From Dysidea avara (lineage: Eukaryota > Porifera > Demospongiae > Dictyoceratida > Dysideidae), in the NCBI RefSeq assembly GCF_963678975.1, contig NC_089281.1, forward strand, positions 4,675,277 to 4,739,276: a stretch of 64,000 bases of DNA, given 5' to 3'. This document shows, piece after piece, positions 23,230 through 35,635 of the stretch (position 1 is its first letter; each line of letters starts with the position of its first letter). Below the pieces are notes generated by a model. That model had not been told where the DNA came from. It saw nothing but the letters and a program-made list of their open reading frames with translations, and did not search any database. The position numbers and the translations under genes were made by a program.

Positions 23230-25330
23230 AATGGTTATTATTTATATTGCTTGTTGCTCTTGAGTGGAGATGTCGCTCTCAACCCTGGCCTGGTGAAGTT
23301 TACATTACGTGTGTGGTGTGTCATTTTCCTGTAAAGTCAAATCAACACGCCCTTTTATGTGACTGTGGCCTATGGTGCCACTGCAGGTAGCAGAATTCGG
23401 TATTAATCCTTTCAGTTGCAATCTGATTTTAACTGGACTTGTCCATCTTATTGCTTCAGCAAAACTTTACTTTTTCATGATTGCACAGTTTTAAGCTCTC
23501 CTGATGTGGAATGTTATCAGGGTCATGATGTGGTTTCTATGTCAAGGTATTACCAAAGTGACACCTACATTTGGATCTTATTCTTACAAATAGTCCATCG
23601 TATTTTCAGGCCACTGTTGCTATTCCTTGTGGCAACAGTGATCACCACTTTATTCTGACTCATTTTTGTACATGTGATATTTCTCAAAGCTCTGATCATA
23701 ATATTGTTTTTCTCCGACAATATCATAAAACAATATTTATCTAACTTGGTGTCGAATCTTAAGATTACTCTTCCAAGTTTTGAAAGCATTTTAGCCTTTT
23801 GTCTTCTCATCAGAGAAGTCAACACCAGACCAATTGCAAATTGGATTTAACTTGTGAAGATATCAGTCAACATGTTCTTTCTGTTGCCCAGAAAAACTCT
23901 ATTTCCCACACATCCCCTACCTCATATATTATCAGAAACACTGATGTATCACCTATGAAATTACTGAAGTGGATGTTCAGGAGGTAGTTGAGTGTATTTC
24001 TCATCTGGATAGTCATAAGGCGGTGGGGGTTGATGGCATTCTGATAAAGGCCTCACCTCTCAGTATGGCTGTGCTTTTGACCAAGTTAATTAATAAGAGT
24101 ATTTCATCAGCTGTCTTACCTATTGTAGCACCAATTCCAAAATCATACAATGGTTCTTCATTGTCCAAACTTTCATCCCATTTCAGTTCTACCAGTTCTC
24201 TCCAAGATATTGGAAAGAATTGTCTTTGATCAGATTATTGCTCATTTCAACAAGCATGACCTGTTCTCAAAAAGACAGCCTGGCTTTTGCTATGGACATT
24301 CAACTCAAGACATTCTTCTGCATGCTTCAAACTCTTTTTCTAATGCTATCAATCATGGGGAATATGTAGGCGCTGGACCTGGCTCACCGTAAGGCTTTTG
24401 AGTGTGTGGACCATTCTATTCTATTGCAGAAGTTGGCTTGTTACGGCTTTAGTGATAGCGCTCACTCATAGTTTAGGAGTTATCTGAATAGAACACAAGT
24501 TACATTTCAAGGTTTTTTGTCACCTAGTAGGCCTATTAAAGTGGGAGTTCCTCAGGGTTCAATCCTAGGGCCCTTTCTTTTTTCTGTTTGTGTCAATGAC
24601 TTGCCATGGCCTAACCCGATTTATAGCAAAAAGTTTCCTTCTAATTCTACCAAGAACATATTCTACATGAGCTTGCCAAGTGAGATGTCGATCTAAATAT
24701 ACACCCAAATACTTAGTAGCCTGCTTTTAAGTTAACACCATCCAAGAGATTCAATCCTCCAGTTCTCCGGTGGGAACCAATGAACATACACAATGATTTA
24801 ATCACATTCAATTTAACTCTATTGAACCAGCCAAGTGGAAACATTCTCTACATCAGCTTGAAGGGGTTTTCCAACTACAGAAAGGTCATCATGGCTGAAG
24901 CGAAGCTCCGTATCATCTGCATAAATATTAATGTCAGATAAAGAAATAACCTTTCAAATTCTACTGTTTAGAAGAAAGACTCCATTCTAAGTTTACATCA
25001 TCATTTCCTTCTTCTGATAACTTTAACTTGTGATCATCTATAACTGAAAGGCATACTTTTCATACAGCTTTGCAGGTTTTCAAGATTCTCAACAAGATTT
25101 CTCCTCCTTATTTATATGGAATTTTTTCATATGCTGTGGATGTTACTGGTTACACTGGGAGGACAGATTATTTGTTCCCAGCGTTAGAATTATGGAAAAC
25201 AGTCTTTGGCGTACAGGGGCATGGCCATATGGAACAGATTACCTAAAGTACTGTACAGTGCTAAAACTGTGAAAGATTTTAAAATTTATTTTGTATGTTG
25301 TAATTTTGTTTTGTTGTGTAAGTAGGGTAT
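23230..25330 (+). pseudogene. Degraded CR1/L2-like non-LTR retrotransposon
   Basis: Frames broken by stops and frameshifts still show the order of a LINE. CLLLLSGDVALNPGL (about 23248-23292) is the leader found before many CR1-type ORFs and resembles a 2A peptide. A C..C/H zinc-finger fragment follows (HFPVKSNQHALLCDCGLWCH, 23321-23380). Reverse transcriptase blocks come next: SHKAVGVDGI (about 24013-24042), ISVLPVLSKILERIVFDQII (24180-24239), DLAHRKAFECVDHSIL (24376-24425) and VGVPQGSILGPFLFSV (24541-24588). The C-terminal KILNKISPPYLYG region follows at 25080-25120. The YADDT box is missing in place; it is found inverted (next entry). Not functional. Confidence 0.8.
24625..24955 (-). pseudogene. 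Inverted reverse-transcriptase segment (YADDT box to thumb)
   Basis: Read on the minus strand, this stretch gives INIYADDTELRFSHDD, then KLNVIKSLCMFIG and YLGVYLDRHLTWQAHVEYVL, which are the RT active-site box and the thumb region. These are the pieces that should follow VGVPQGSILGPF on the plus strand. The segment lies between the palm part and the C-terminal part of the LINE, in reverse. Confidence 0.75.
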
Positions 25331-25424
25331 TGCTTTATTGTGCTCTCAGGGCATAGCTAAAAAACAGCATTTTTGGCTGATGTTATTTTCCCTGATTTAA
25401 TAACATTTTTAAAAAGGGCACGTG

Positions 25425-25640
25425 ACAAGTAGTATTAGCATTAGGGTTATGGTCGGGTTCAGCTTTGGTTTCTTCTTCATCCTTAGGTTACGTTCTTCTT
25501 ACTATATACAGCTTACTTTGTTTATAAGACAGAAAAGTAAGGGAACTAGCAGCAATAGAACAGCTGGTAGTATACAGAGCCATCACGCCGACGGTTGAGG
25601 GTTTGAACCCTGGATGCTGCACTTCTTTTTTCTTCATTTT
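25425..25640 (+). repeat. tRNA-derived SINE, family C
   Basis: It shares GACAAGTAGTATTAGC, TTAGGGTTA, and GGTTCAGCTTTGGTTTCTTC with 27585-27800. The tRNA-like part at about 25549-25620 has an A-box-like AACAGCTGGTAGTATACAG and a B-box GGTTTGAACCC. It ends in a T-rich stretch. Confidence 0.6.
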
Positions 25641-25898
25641 AGAAACTTTTTTAAATCTAAGTTTTCAGTTCAATAGACGGTACATTATTGAAGGTAATTC
25701 GGTTCAGTAACCATTTCCTTAAAAAATTTTATTCAATGGAATCACTAATTGCCTGCCTGATGCCTTCAGACAAGTGGAACTGGCTCAAAAATGGCTAAAG
25801 GCTATGGGCTTGATTTTTTCACTGTTCGACATCGCTTAGTCCCGAGACGTGCCTTTTGGCATACTGCAGTACGTACAATGCACGCATCATGGACTTAC

Positions 25899-26808
25899 CT
25901 TTGTCCTCCTTTGTGTCCATTTCTTTCTGCTGACTGTCCAAGGTGTCAATTCTCAGTAGTGTGATGCATGGCTTCAAATGGGAATTGTCCATATTTTCCG
26001 TGGCAACTGGATTGATTGCAGAGGCGCTTCTGATACTGTTCTTCATTTGTAATGCTGTGTATAATGGGTTGAACATAGCTGAAAGAGAAGCATAATGATC
26101 ACTTCACTTTCAAGTCAGTAAATGATAACTGGGGAGCGCATTCAGGTGAAAACATTAACTCTGGTGCTATTTTGCTTTGATGTGGTATGTGTGGGCCCAC
26201 CAGTAATAATAATGTTACAGAAAAAGTAAGCAAACAAAATTAATACCAGGGATTAAATGTTCACTGGTATATTTGCTGGTATAGGCAACCTCCCTTGTTT
26301 CCCTACTTTTGTTCTATGAACCCTAATCGAACACAAACTTACAGAAATAGTTCTAGCAGATAGAAACTTTAACATTCTAATAAAACAGTCACAAAATCCT
26401 GCAAACAAGATCAGCCTGCATAAGTACACATGTGGTGAAATGTTTTGCATGGAAGGAAATAAAACAATGAAATTACAAAACTTTTTCCATTTTACATAAT
26501 GATTATACACTTACGCTTTAATTGAGTAGTTAGCATTCTTGCTAATTCCTGATGTCCTATATGTTCAGTTTCTTCCTGCAAGCACATTATAAACTTCTTA
26601 AAGGCCTCTGGTCCTTTACTAGGAAGAATCTGGTAGACTAAAGCATTGGCCCTCTCCATTGGGGACACCAAGTAGTTCAACAACACATAGTTATCATCCA
26701 GAGTGAGTAGGTGGTGTTTGTTGAGCACCGGTATTAGTGCTGTAAGGTTCAACATCTCCATTCTAATGTTCCTCATAACCAACTCCTTTTCTGGTTCATT
26801 AAAGTCAT
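25899..26808 (-). CDS. CARD-domain protein, two internal exons
   Basis: The CARD exon is 26515-26808, after a CTTCTCTTAG acceptor and before a GTAAGT donor; the next exon is 25899-26078, after TTCTCTTTCAG and before GTAAGT. Both are phase 1 to phase 1, so they join cleanly. The first encodes a complete CARD of about 90 residues: ELVMRNIRMEMLNL (helix 1), LNKHHLLTLDDNYVLLNYLV, then the diagnostic YQILPSKGPEAFKKFIMCLQ and HQELARMLTTQL. CARDs pair with other CARDs in apoptosis and immune signalling. The second exon is polar linker. The flanking exons were not found, so the full domain set is unknown. A Death-domain gene lies upstream on the same strand (38.4 kb), but it has its own stop and is separate. 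Confidence 0.72.
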
Positions 26809-27584
26809 CTAAGAGAAGACATATCGTTTAAGACCATCTATTTCATCATTTCTAATGAAGACATTGTAAAAACATAAATGTATGTTTGAAATGATTAAGT
26901 TTAAAAACAGCTTATTGGCTTCCTTGAGCAGATTGGCTGGAAAATAGACACTGTTTACATACACTATTTAAAGCAAAAGCTTCTAGGCAAATTAATTGCC
27001 ATACACCTATCCTTAATGGCAGTAAACTGGTAATTGTGCATGCTGCAGTAAAATGGCACCAGAATTGACAAGCTGCATCCAGTATATAAATTATAATCTA
27101 GCAACATTTCACTATGCAGGTGTGAACATGTTCAGACATTGAAATGACCTGCTATAAAAAGTGACTGCAAAGGAATTGCTGTTGTTTGACAATATATACT
27201 TTGCAAGTGAAAATCGCAGTGCTAAAAAGAGAACATTTTCTATTAACAAGATGGCTGAATTGTATAGCTTACATGACAACTTAGTAGCTTTTTCTATTCT
27301 AGCTAGCTACTATCACAGGCACAGTTTTGTAAGGGATGCATCACTAGAAAATTTCACAAGGTAAGACAATAGAGTTGAAGATAAGTGACTGCTCTATTAG
27401 AGTATCTTGGTCTTTTGCAGTACTAAATTCACTTCATTCAAATTTCACCTCAAACATAGTGGATGTTGTGCCGGTACCAGTTAACAAGTACAAATGGCTA
27501 TTGTGCCGGCATAGTAGTATGCCCCAAGTATTCGACTTTAGGGCACACGACCAGTAGTTTCCCTTGGATCTTGTACTTTAGGGC

Positions 27585-27800
27585 ACACGACAAGTAGTAT
27601 TAGCGTTAGGGTTAGGGTCAGGTTCAGCTTTAGTTTCTTCTTCACTTCAGTTGGACATTTATAAGGTAGAAATTAATGCAGATTGATAGCTGCAGCAGTG
27701 GTTACAAGTATGGACCATGAATACAGATGCCTGGGTTCGAGCCCCAGCTGAGGCAGTTTATTTTCTTGCTTTCTTAGGTTTTTTGTCCAAGTTTTTTTTT
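27585..27800 (+). repeat. tRNA-derived SINE, family C
   Basis: Matches 25425-25640 in its first half, including GTTAGGGTTAGGGTCAGG. The tRNA-like part has GCAGTGGTTACAAGTATGG (A box) and GGGTTCGAGCCCC (B box), followed by a T-rich tail. The GTTAGGGTTAGGG run is part of the SINE and is not a telomere. Confidence 0.65.
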
Positions 27801-29106
27801 TTTTTAATGCACGTAACTTCCCAGTTGCCTCCATTGCTGGCAAAATATCCGGCGAAACAGTGCAACCGGTACCGGCTCTGTATAACTTGTCAATTTCAAA
27901 TACTGTAACAGTTCCTGACTTTTTACCTAACCTCAATGGTAGCCACGCCACTGTTTGTGATTGCTGCACCCAATCACCAACTTGTGCTGAATTTTAATTA
28001 TGTGGTAAGAAACACAAGGTGACAGTGGTGGGGATGAAAACTATACTTTGATAGGTGTCTTTTGCGAACCTCCACGCAGTCATTGTAAGTGATCTTGGTA
28101 CAGGTGCTCAATAGAAGAAAATTTCTATTTGTCTAGAACTTTAAGTATAGGGGTGAATGTAAAAGGGAATTATCCTAGGCTGTGTAGTTCCTAAGCAGAT
28201 CACAACTTACTACTAAGTGGTCAGATTATACTGCATGATGTGCCTGAAATTTGTGGCTTATTTATATCATGTCTCATGAATTTTCTGATTTTATTAGCAG
28301 ATTGTTTTTAGCTATGCCCAGGGATTTTACAAAATAAAGGCTAAGACCTGTATAGCAGGGCTGACATTGAAACTCTGTTGAATAAAATGAATTCTGTAGT
28401 TGTCTTTTTACATTCCTAGACCCTGTACACCTGACTGTTTTGTTAGAGTAGCACAAACATGATCACTCTATTATGGTATCTCGATCCTAAGTCACTCACT
28501 GAAGTGGTGAGGGGAACAAAACAGACTATAGGGTACAACAACTCGAGGGGTAGCCAACCGCCCATGCAAACTTCTAAGTTGTGTACGAGAGTCTCAATAT
28601 TTAAAATGTATTTCTGTATTATTTCAATAAATATTTTTTCATGGATTTCGACGGATTTATAATTGATAGTGTACGAGAGTCCCAAGACATTGGTTACCCC
28701 TCGCAACAACTAATAAACTACTAACTTATACAGTACTTCTAATAACTGGCTACAAGTAGGGGAACACACCTAAGGGAAAAGGGGATTGTCATCAATATGG
28801 CACATGTTGCCATCTGACCCTCAACACCACCACACTAATTTTGTACATACCTATTTTAATTCTGTAATCTTGCATCTGGTGTCGTAGCAATAAAAATAAA
28901 ATTCAATGCCCAATACCTCAAGTCAAGATCATTCTGGCATAGCTGAAGTAGATTCTTCCTTGCAACTTTAGGAGGAACACCAGCTACTATAGGCCAATCG
29001 CTTTATTGAGAATAGCGCGCGGCGCTCACCAAATTTTAGCAAAGGTCGGGCGCCGCCAGACCATTTTGTGTGCATGTGCATGGAGTGGGCGAAGGTTACG
29101 CCATAC
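27801..29106. other. Upstream region of receptor B
   Basis: No gene recognised. Contains diverged copies of the recurring motif at about 28432-28487 and a GGCGCCGCCAGAC string at 29049-29061. Confidence 0.35.
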
Positions 29107-32100
29107 CTATATATAGGCTACCGGATGTGCATTATGTTGAGTAAATTTTTATCACCTTTGCTAGGTTCGCATAATGCTGAAATGTTGTCATTGTGTTATT
29201 TACTTCAGAAAACATTAGTACTTCTTTCGATACTAGCCTGGTTGCTGAGCCGTGGATCGCATGGAACAAATCTAAAGACATTACAAATACTTGGGTTGTT
29301 TCCATATCGGGGATCAGCGAATTGGAACGGAGAGTATGTTATACCCGCTGTAAGATTGGCAACAGACGAGATAAACAGAAACGACAGTATTTTACCTGGA
29401 TACATGTTAGAGTTAATAGAGGCTAACTCAGGTTGTGCACGCGACAGTGGAGTCCGTGAGTTTGTGAGAAATGCTCTACACAGCAAACACCCTCAACCAG
29501 TGGCCATTCTAGGAGCTGGTTGTTCTAGCTCTACCATCCCCATTGCCTCCATTGCTGGAAGAGATGATATTCGCCTCCCGCAACTGTCCTACGGAGCAAC
29601 TGCGCCCTCTCTGTCCTTCACCAGCTCATACCCCCTTTTTTATCGGACAGTTCCTACAGACGAGTCTACTTCTAAAGCAATAGTTAGTTTAGTGAAGAAG
29701 TTTAAGTGGAAACGTTATGGCATACACAATGCTGCAATTGGTACTATCCTAAACGAGAATGCAATTGTGACTCTACGTCTCGGCATGCAACATCACATTG
29801 AGGACTCCAAAGAAGTGTACTTTGGTGGCACTAGCCAAGATGCAGGCAGTTATGAGGATCAAATTTCTTTTAGAGAAGATATTCATTCTGCCAGCATGCG
29901 AATTGGTGTGATGTATGGGATTAGAGGGTTTGTTGGTGAAATGATGTGTTACTTGTATCATCACAAACTGACTTATCCATATGTTATCTGGATACTGAGT
30001 AACCATCGAGGAGATTGGTACAATACTGCAACAGATGACTGTACCATAGAAGAAATACAACAAGCTACACATGGAATAATCCATGTTAATTATCCGATAA
30101 GGACTAGCAGTGATGATGATGTGATTGATGTTACTGGTAAAACATTTAGGGAATATTATAATTCTTATGTTAATGAATCCAGAGAATATGCTAGTGAGAA
30201 AGGAGACAATTATAGCTCGTCACTGCTGAATAGCTGGGGTGCTGTTGCTTATGATTCCATGTGGACGTTAGGTCTGGCACTGCACAAAGCTGAAGAAAAA
30301 TTATCCGAATTCGATTCTAGTTTAGCCAACTTCTCATTAGGAAATTCCAATATTTCTAAAACCATTGTACAAGAGTTATCTAAAATTAATTTTGCAGGTG
30401 CTTCAGGAAAAGTCTCATTTGATGAAGGACATAAACGACCCTTCACTATAACAATTGACCAAGTACAAACTGGAACACTTAAAAGAATTGGTCTCTATCA
30501 TCCTTCCAATGACAGTTCAGTATTAGGTGAGCTAGTTCTTAATGATAGTGAATTATTGTGGTCTATAGACAATCCACCATCAGACATGTTCATGACACAA
30601 GTGTTATTAGCTCAGAGATGGGCTGGAATACTGATGTTAGTACTTTTAGTCATTGGATTTCTATGGAATAGCTTTTCCTTGTTAGTCAACTTACGTTATC
30701 AAAATTTTTCGTCAATCAAAGCATCAAGCCCTCAACTGAATTACATGATCTTTGCCGGTAACAATTTATTAGTGTTAAGTGGAGTCTTCCTTGTGGTCAA
30801 AGCAAATGCAGAACATGACATGGTAATAGTTTCAACTCTATGTCAGGCAACACAATGGACGTCTAATCTTGGACTGCTACTAGTTCTCAACACAACATTA
30901 CTGAAGAGTTGGAGGCTTTACCGGATATTTCAGTCTTTCAGACGAAATCCAGGAAAGTTGATTACAGACAATGCTTTTATTGCCATTTCCATTGGTTGGA
31001 TATTTATCAATACAAGTTATCTCTTGGTGTTCACGTTTTTTAGTAGGTGGGATGCTACAAGGGAAAAGTTGTTCCCTGTAGAAGATCAGCTCCGTGAAAA
31101 GGTGGTATATTGTGTTCCATCCAACCTTATTGGATTGCTTTACATTCCTCACTTTGTGATATCTTTCATTTTGTGTTTTTTGGCTTTCTTGATTCGTAAA
31201 GTCTACCGCAAGCACTTTAATGATGCTAAGCACAAACAGTTTAATGATGGTAAATATATTGCTGTGTTTTTCTATACCATTGTACCGATTGCTACAATCT
31301 GTGTAACTATATCAAAGTTGCTATCTCAAGTATACAACATGGTAACAATATCTTTGATACTGGAGTGTACTGCTATTTGCTGTATTGTGTACATGTGCCA
31401 GTTGACATTGTTTGTACCAAAAATGTTACCAGTCTTCAGACACTTGTACTGTCACAGATGAATTGAAGATATGATAGTGTATTAATGGTTTTAATTTTTA
31501 TAATTGCTTGTAAGAAATTTTTTAATTAAACCAAGAACATTGCACATGAATTTTAAAATTTAATTTAATTGCATCTACAATGAGTTATGGAGTGGTAAGG
31601 TTTTCTTCAATTTAAAAATGCTTCATTCTCCGCAACTACTAAGGTCATTGTTCAAACCAAGAGGCTGCTATCTATTATTAACTCTTGCTCAAACTGCATA
31701 AGTTTTCTGCCATCAGATTATCACTAATTTAGAATAAACAGCTCGGATTAGTAATTCACAATGTTAAGCACGTGATTAACCATGGAGTTGTTTAGCACAT
31801 AATTAATCATGAAGTTGTTTTCATAACATTAATTATTTTCTATATCTACCATACATCATGCACATAAACTAAATATGGTATATAACTTGTGCTTACTAGC
31901 TATAATTAATTAATGGTCAGAAACTTCAGCTACCTATACCTGTGGTATGTAGCTATAACTACCAGTAATTAATGGTCAGTAAGTTCAGCTACTGGAGGTA
32001 GAGATGATTACTTGTCACACACTATTAACATAACTTCCATACAGATTTTGTGATTTTTTCAGATACATGTACAGTCAAGTTTAGAAAACACTACACATGT

Positions 32101-32560
32101 TGATGTCATGATCAGTTGACCTGCCAAACGTTATTAAAAGAAAGGAAACTACTCAATCGAAACTGGTAGCATTGATAATGTTATATAAGAATCTGATATA
32201 TAGTTACACTGTACGCATGAGACCATTGCCCATCCTTATCATGTATGTAGCTAAGTAGTACGTACTAGTCTGGCAAGAACTATTATTATTATGTAGCCAG
32301 TAGTTGAAGCAATGTGGTGATTTACTTTACATTCAGCATGATGGCTGCTAGTGTAACTCACCAATTACAGACTGCTTAAGGTTATTAATTAATTAATTTA
32401 TTTAAGGGTAAAGTGCTAATGTAACTGCCACAGGGTACACCCATCAATTATCAACCATTGTCTGTAATTTACATGTAACTATCAATTACCTATTATTGAC
32501 CAATTCCAAGAAACTGTGACTATATCTTGCTATGAATTCATAATAGCAATACAACTATCA
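29107..32560 (+). repeat. Segmental duplication, copy B (partner 8120-12460)
   Basis: Contains receptor B and about 1.1 kb of 3' flank that aligns piecewise with copy A, ending near CTATGAATTCATAATAGCAA. It lacks the two SINEs and the 36-base N-terminal insertion present in copy A. Confidence 0.8.
29182..31461 (+). CDS. GABA-B-like class C G protein-coupled receptor, copy B
   Basis: Single-exon paralogue of 759 residues from the ATG at 29182; the frame is open from 29068. It has the same signal peptide, Venus-flytrap ligand domain (about 35-460) and seven membrane segments as copy A. By eye there are about 55 amino-acid changes over roughly 760 aligned residues, plus one missing lysine before VYNM in extracellular loop 3. 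Changes cluster in the ligand-domain surface (for example SQDAGSYEDQI against SQNSGSFKDQS), while the membrane core is better kept. The ligand-loop serine (GAGCSSSTIP) and the FVPKM motif are present, and no stop or frameshift is seen. Both copies therefore look functional. The ligand is not known. Confidence 0.92.
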   Translation: MLSLCYLLQKTLVLLSILAWLLSRGSHGTNLKTLQILGLFPYRGSANWNGEYVIPAVRLATDEINRNDSILPGYMLELIEANSGCARDSGVREFVRNALHSKHPQPVAILGAGCSSSTIPIASIAGRDDIRLPQLSYGATAPSLSFTSSYPLFYRTVPTDESTSKAIVSLVKKFKWKRYGIHNAAIGTILNENAIVTLRLGMQHHIEDSKEVYFGGTSQDAGSYEDQISFREDIHSASMRIGVMYGIRGFVGEMMCYLYHHKLTYPYVIWILSNHRGDWYNTATDDCTIEEIQQATHGIIHVNYPIRTSSDDDVIDVTGKTFREYYNSYVNESREYASEKGDNYSSSLLNSWGAVAYDSMWTLGLALHKAEEKLSEFDSSLANFSLGNSNISKTIVQELSKINFAGASGKVSFDEGHKRPFTITIDQVQTGTLKRIGLYHPSNDSSVLGELVLNDSELLWSIDNPPSDMFMTQVLLAQRWAGILMLVLLVIGFLWNSFSLLVNLRYQNFSSIKASSPQLNYMIFAGNNLLVLSGVFLVVKANAEHDMVIVSTLCQATQWTSNLGLLLVLNTTLLKSWRLYRIFQSFRRNPGKLITDNAFIAISIGWIFINTSYLLVFTFFSRWDATREKLFPVEDQLREKVVYCVPSNLIGLLYIPHFVISFILCFLAFLIRKVYRKHFNDAKHKQFNDGKYIAVFFYTIVPIATICVTISKLLSQVYNMVTISLILECTAICCIVYMCQLTLFVPKMLPVFRHLYCHR

Positions 32561-32899
32561 CAAACTTCTTTTTTTTTCCTTTTCAAGTACCAACTTGTAA
32601 GCACTCTTGCTGTTAATTTTGTCTTGTTGCCATTTTTAATGGCACCCTTTAATCATCCAACATTTCTGAAAGCTCTGTCACAAACCTACTGTAGTATTTT
32701 CCTAAAAAAGATTATAATATACTGATGGCTGTGCAATTTCGTTGGCTGTGATGACACTATCACTCACAGTAGCTATGGTGATGTTATTTTATTGTCCTTG
32801 GAGTCTGGAATGACAGTGTTGTAATTAGGATATCTAGCTTGTTCTTCATCTGCTACAGAAGTACTCACCAGTGACAAATCAGAAGTACTACTAGCCAGT

Positions 32900-33700
32900 G
32901 ATAAACATTCTGGAAAGTGATCAAGGTGTTGTTGTTGTAGCTATGTTACATACATTTGATCATCATATGTCATCATACCTTCTTTGGAACAACGTGAAGC
33001 AACTGATGACCTGAAACTACTTTTACTTGACTACTCATTCATCAAGCCACATGAGTTATGGGGTGCGTAAGCAAAAAAAGAATAATTTCATATTCTCCTG
33101 CAAACTTGAATAGCTTCCAAGCCATAATGTGATCTAAAAGTAAAAGCACTGATTTAAACGGTGGAATGTACTTTCAATGAACAGTTTTGTTGCTACTCAT
33201 AAAATAGCTTGTGTCTGGCCACTCTTGGATGACTTACAATATTCCATACCTGGAATCTCTCCCCTAATCCATTCATAGTTCAAGCACTCATCCTTGAAGA
33301 TAACCATTGGAGGTAGCATGGTGCCAACAGCATTAGAGGATAGTGATATGTGCCTTGTTCCCTGTGAGGATGGCCTGTGACCACACCCTTTAAGTGCAAC
33401 TGTTTGTGGCCAAGTTGCATACCTGACACGTCCATATTGTAAATGCAGTTGGTTTTATCCGTCAAGCCATTAACATTCTTCAACAACCCAAAGTAGTAGT
33501 CAAGTTCTGGCTGTTGGATCTACAATTTGACAAAAGATTTGATGTTTGCAAAGATACCTCTGAGTGTCTTTTGACTCACTATTGAAGGTAACCCCTTCCG
33601 AGCTCTTTTCTTCTCAACCAACTTTTTCACAGACTGTGTGATTTCTCTCCTTGTCTTGCCATTCCCCATCTTGCAGCACTCAATCATCTTATTCTTTTGT
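32900..33700 (-). pseudogene. Degraded pogo/Tigger-like transposase
   Basis: Minus-strand fragments match the DDE domain of pogo/Tigger/Jerky transposases: KGLPSIVSQKTLRGIFANIK (about 33545-33605), NCIYNMDVSGMQLGHK (about 33400-33455, the first catalytic-Asp block) and PPMVIFKDECLNYEWIRGEI (about 33260-33315). Stops and missing blocks show that it is dead. The N-terminal DNA-binding domain was not seen. Confidence 0.7.
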
Positions 33701-35635
33701 TAGGTAGCCCCGTGGTCAAGGTTTAGTTCTGGTTTCCCTTGTCCAGATAGTCAGTTTTTAACATTGTCAGTAAAACACCATGTTGTGCTGCACCCCTCTT
33801 TCATTTGAGATGACTGCCTTCATTGCTTTGCATGACCATGGATTGATTCTCCCACAGTTTACGTCAGTTTATTTCACCAGTATGCTTCCTACTATTCGAT
33901 CGCCATCTCTTTCATCGTCTTTTGGCAGCATCAGAGAACTTCCGTTTGATCATTTGGATACCAACTGATTGATAATATAGGTCAATAATAGGTGGTAGTT
34001 GATATTAAGTTATACTATTTGGGATTAAAGAAATGGGGCTGAGGACAAGGAAGCAATAACAGTTAGTCATGTGACCTAAGTAGTAGATGTGTGCATGTAA
34101 CTGTACAAGTGTGGATGGGTGTGTGTGTGTGTGTGTCCTTTTTAACATGTGTTCAACCTTGGCAGGTCTCGAAAGTGTTAGACAAAACACTAACCACCCA
34201 AAGACACAGAGTATGGTGTAGTATATGGTAGGCAAGCACTGTAATAATTTTTCAAAAGAACTCCTTGACATCATGATCACTGCATATGTAGTTGGTGAAT
34301 CCCTATAAACATATATACTAGAGTTTGTGCCTTCAAGCAGAAGAAACTCCATTAACGGTCAAGGGAGTGGCATTCAATAAAAGCCACTCTACCACAAACA
34401 TTTGTGTGACATCATTATTTTGATCTCAAGTTTAGCCTTCAGTTTCTCGTAGTAACACTGACATCACACTTGTACATGTTATGCCATAGCCTGTGGGTGT
34501 AGATCAAAGGAGTACACTATGTATGTTGGTGTGTAGGTGATAAGGTATACTATATTCATCAGTCATTGTGTGGGTGATTATAGCCATATAACCACACATG
34601 TGGGTAATGGCTACATTCTTGAAACTCAGTAACTTTTGCACATTCGGGAAAGATTTTAAATAACCCAATAGAAAGTGATTAACTGTGCGTAACTGGATTG
34701 GTATAGTTTGGTTATAACCAGTTAGGCCTGTGTTTACTTTCCAGTGCATTTGAAATGAGTCATGCATGATTAATATTTAGCACAGATGAAACCATTTTTA
34801 ACCATTGATTAATATTTAGCACAGATGAAACCATTTTTAACCACTGCAACTAGCCATTAAACCACACAAGTTGATAAAAAATTATATCAGCATCCCTACT
34901 ACAGATCAAAATAGAACCCATATATATGACAATGTTTACTACTAAACATATTCATAACATATACACAAAATAGAAATACACTGTATGTTATGTTCCTTAG
35001 GATTCTGTTAAGTCTTATATCTTCTTACTAACATTTCATAAATCACAGTAGAGATCACCTATGTTTTGCCAAAATCCTAATAGAACACACACCACCTTAG
35101 AAAGCTGCCCCACCACAAAAGAAACCATAGATGTTAATTTGGAAGATATATAGTAAGGCTCAAACGAATAGTAGTTTTCTGTATTCGTATATTTACTCGA
35201 CTATTGTCCGAATACTCGAATATTCAGTGTAAGGTTTCATTGCTATGAATGCAATCCAGTAATTAAGGTGGCCACTACCAAGAAGCCTATAAAGAACCAC
35301 AAACAAGTTTGTGGCTTCGTATGAATAACTTACTGAGAAGAAAAGGGTAGCATAGTGCCCTTTCTGAAAGGATTACTGCAGCGATATTGTGATGGAAAGT
35401 GTTTATAACAAATTAGACCCTTTCATGTTTACTTAGACCCTTTTCATGTTTATTACGCGCACCCGGACTGGTAGCGTTGGCAACGCATCGCCACCTGAAA
35501 ATTAATTTTAAACCCGTAACTGTTGTTACGGGTGGAGTAATGGTTTGTTTCTACTAATGAACGCTACATTTCTCTGTTACAAGCAGCTGTCAACAATGTT
35601 AAGGTACAACAACTACATAAAGGGTCTAAATAACT
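33701..35635. other. Non-coding stretch
   Basis: No supported gene. A short direct repeat, GATTAATATTTAGCACAGAT, occurs twice at about 34768-34808. Confidence 0.35.

Noticed and set aside
27600-27625. Telomere-type GTTAGGGTTAGGG repeat
   Set aside because: Only two units, and the same string is part of the family C SINE at 25425.
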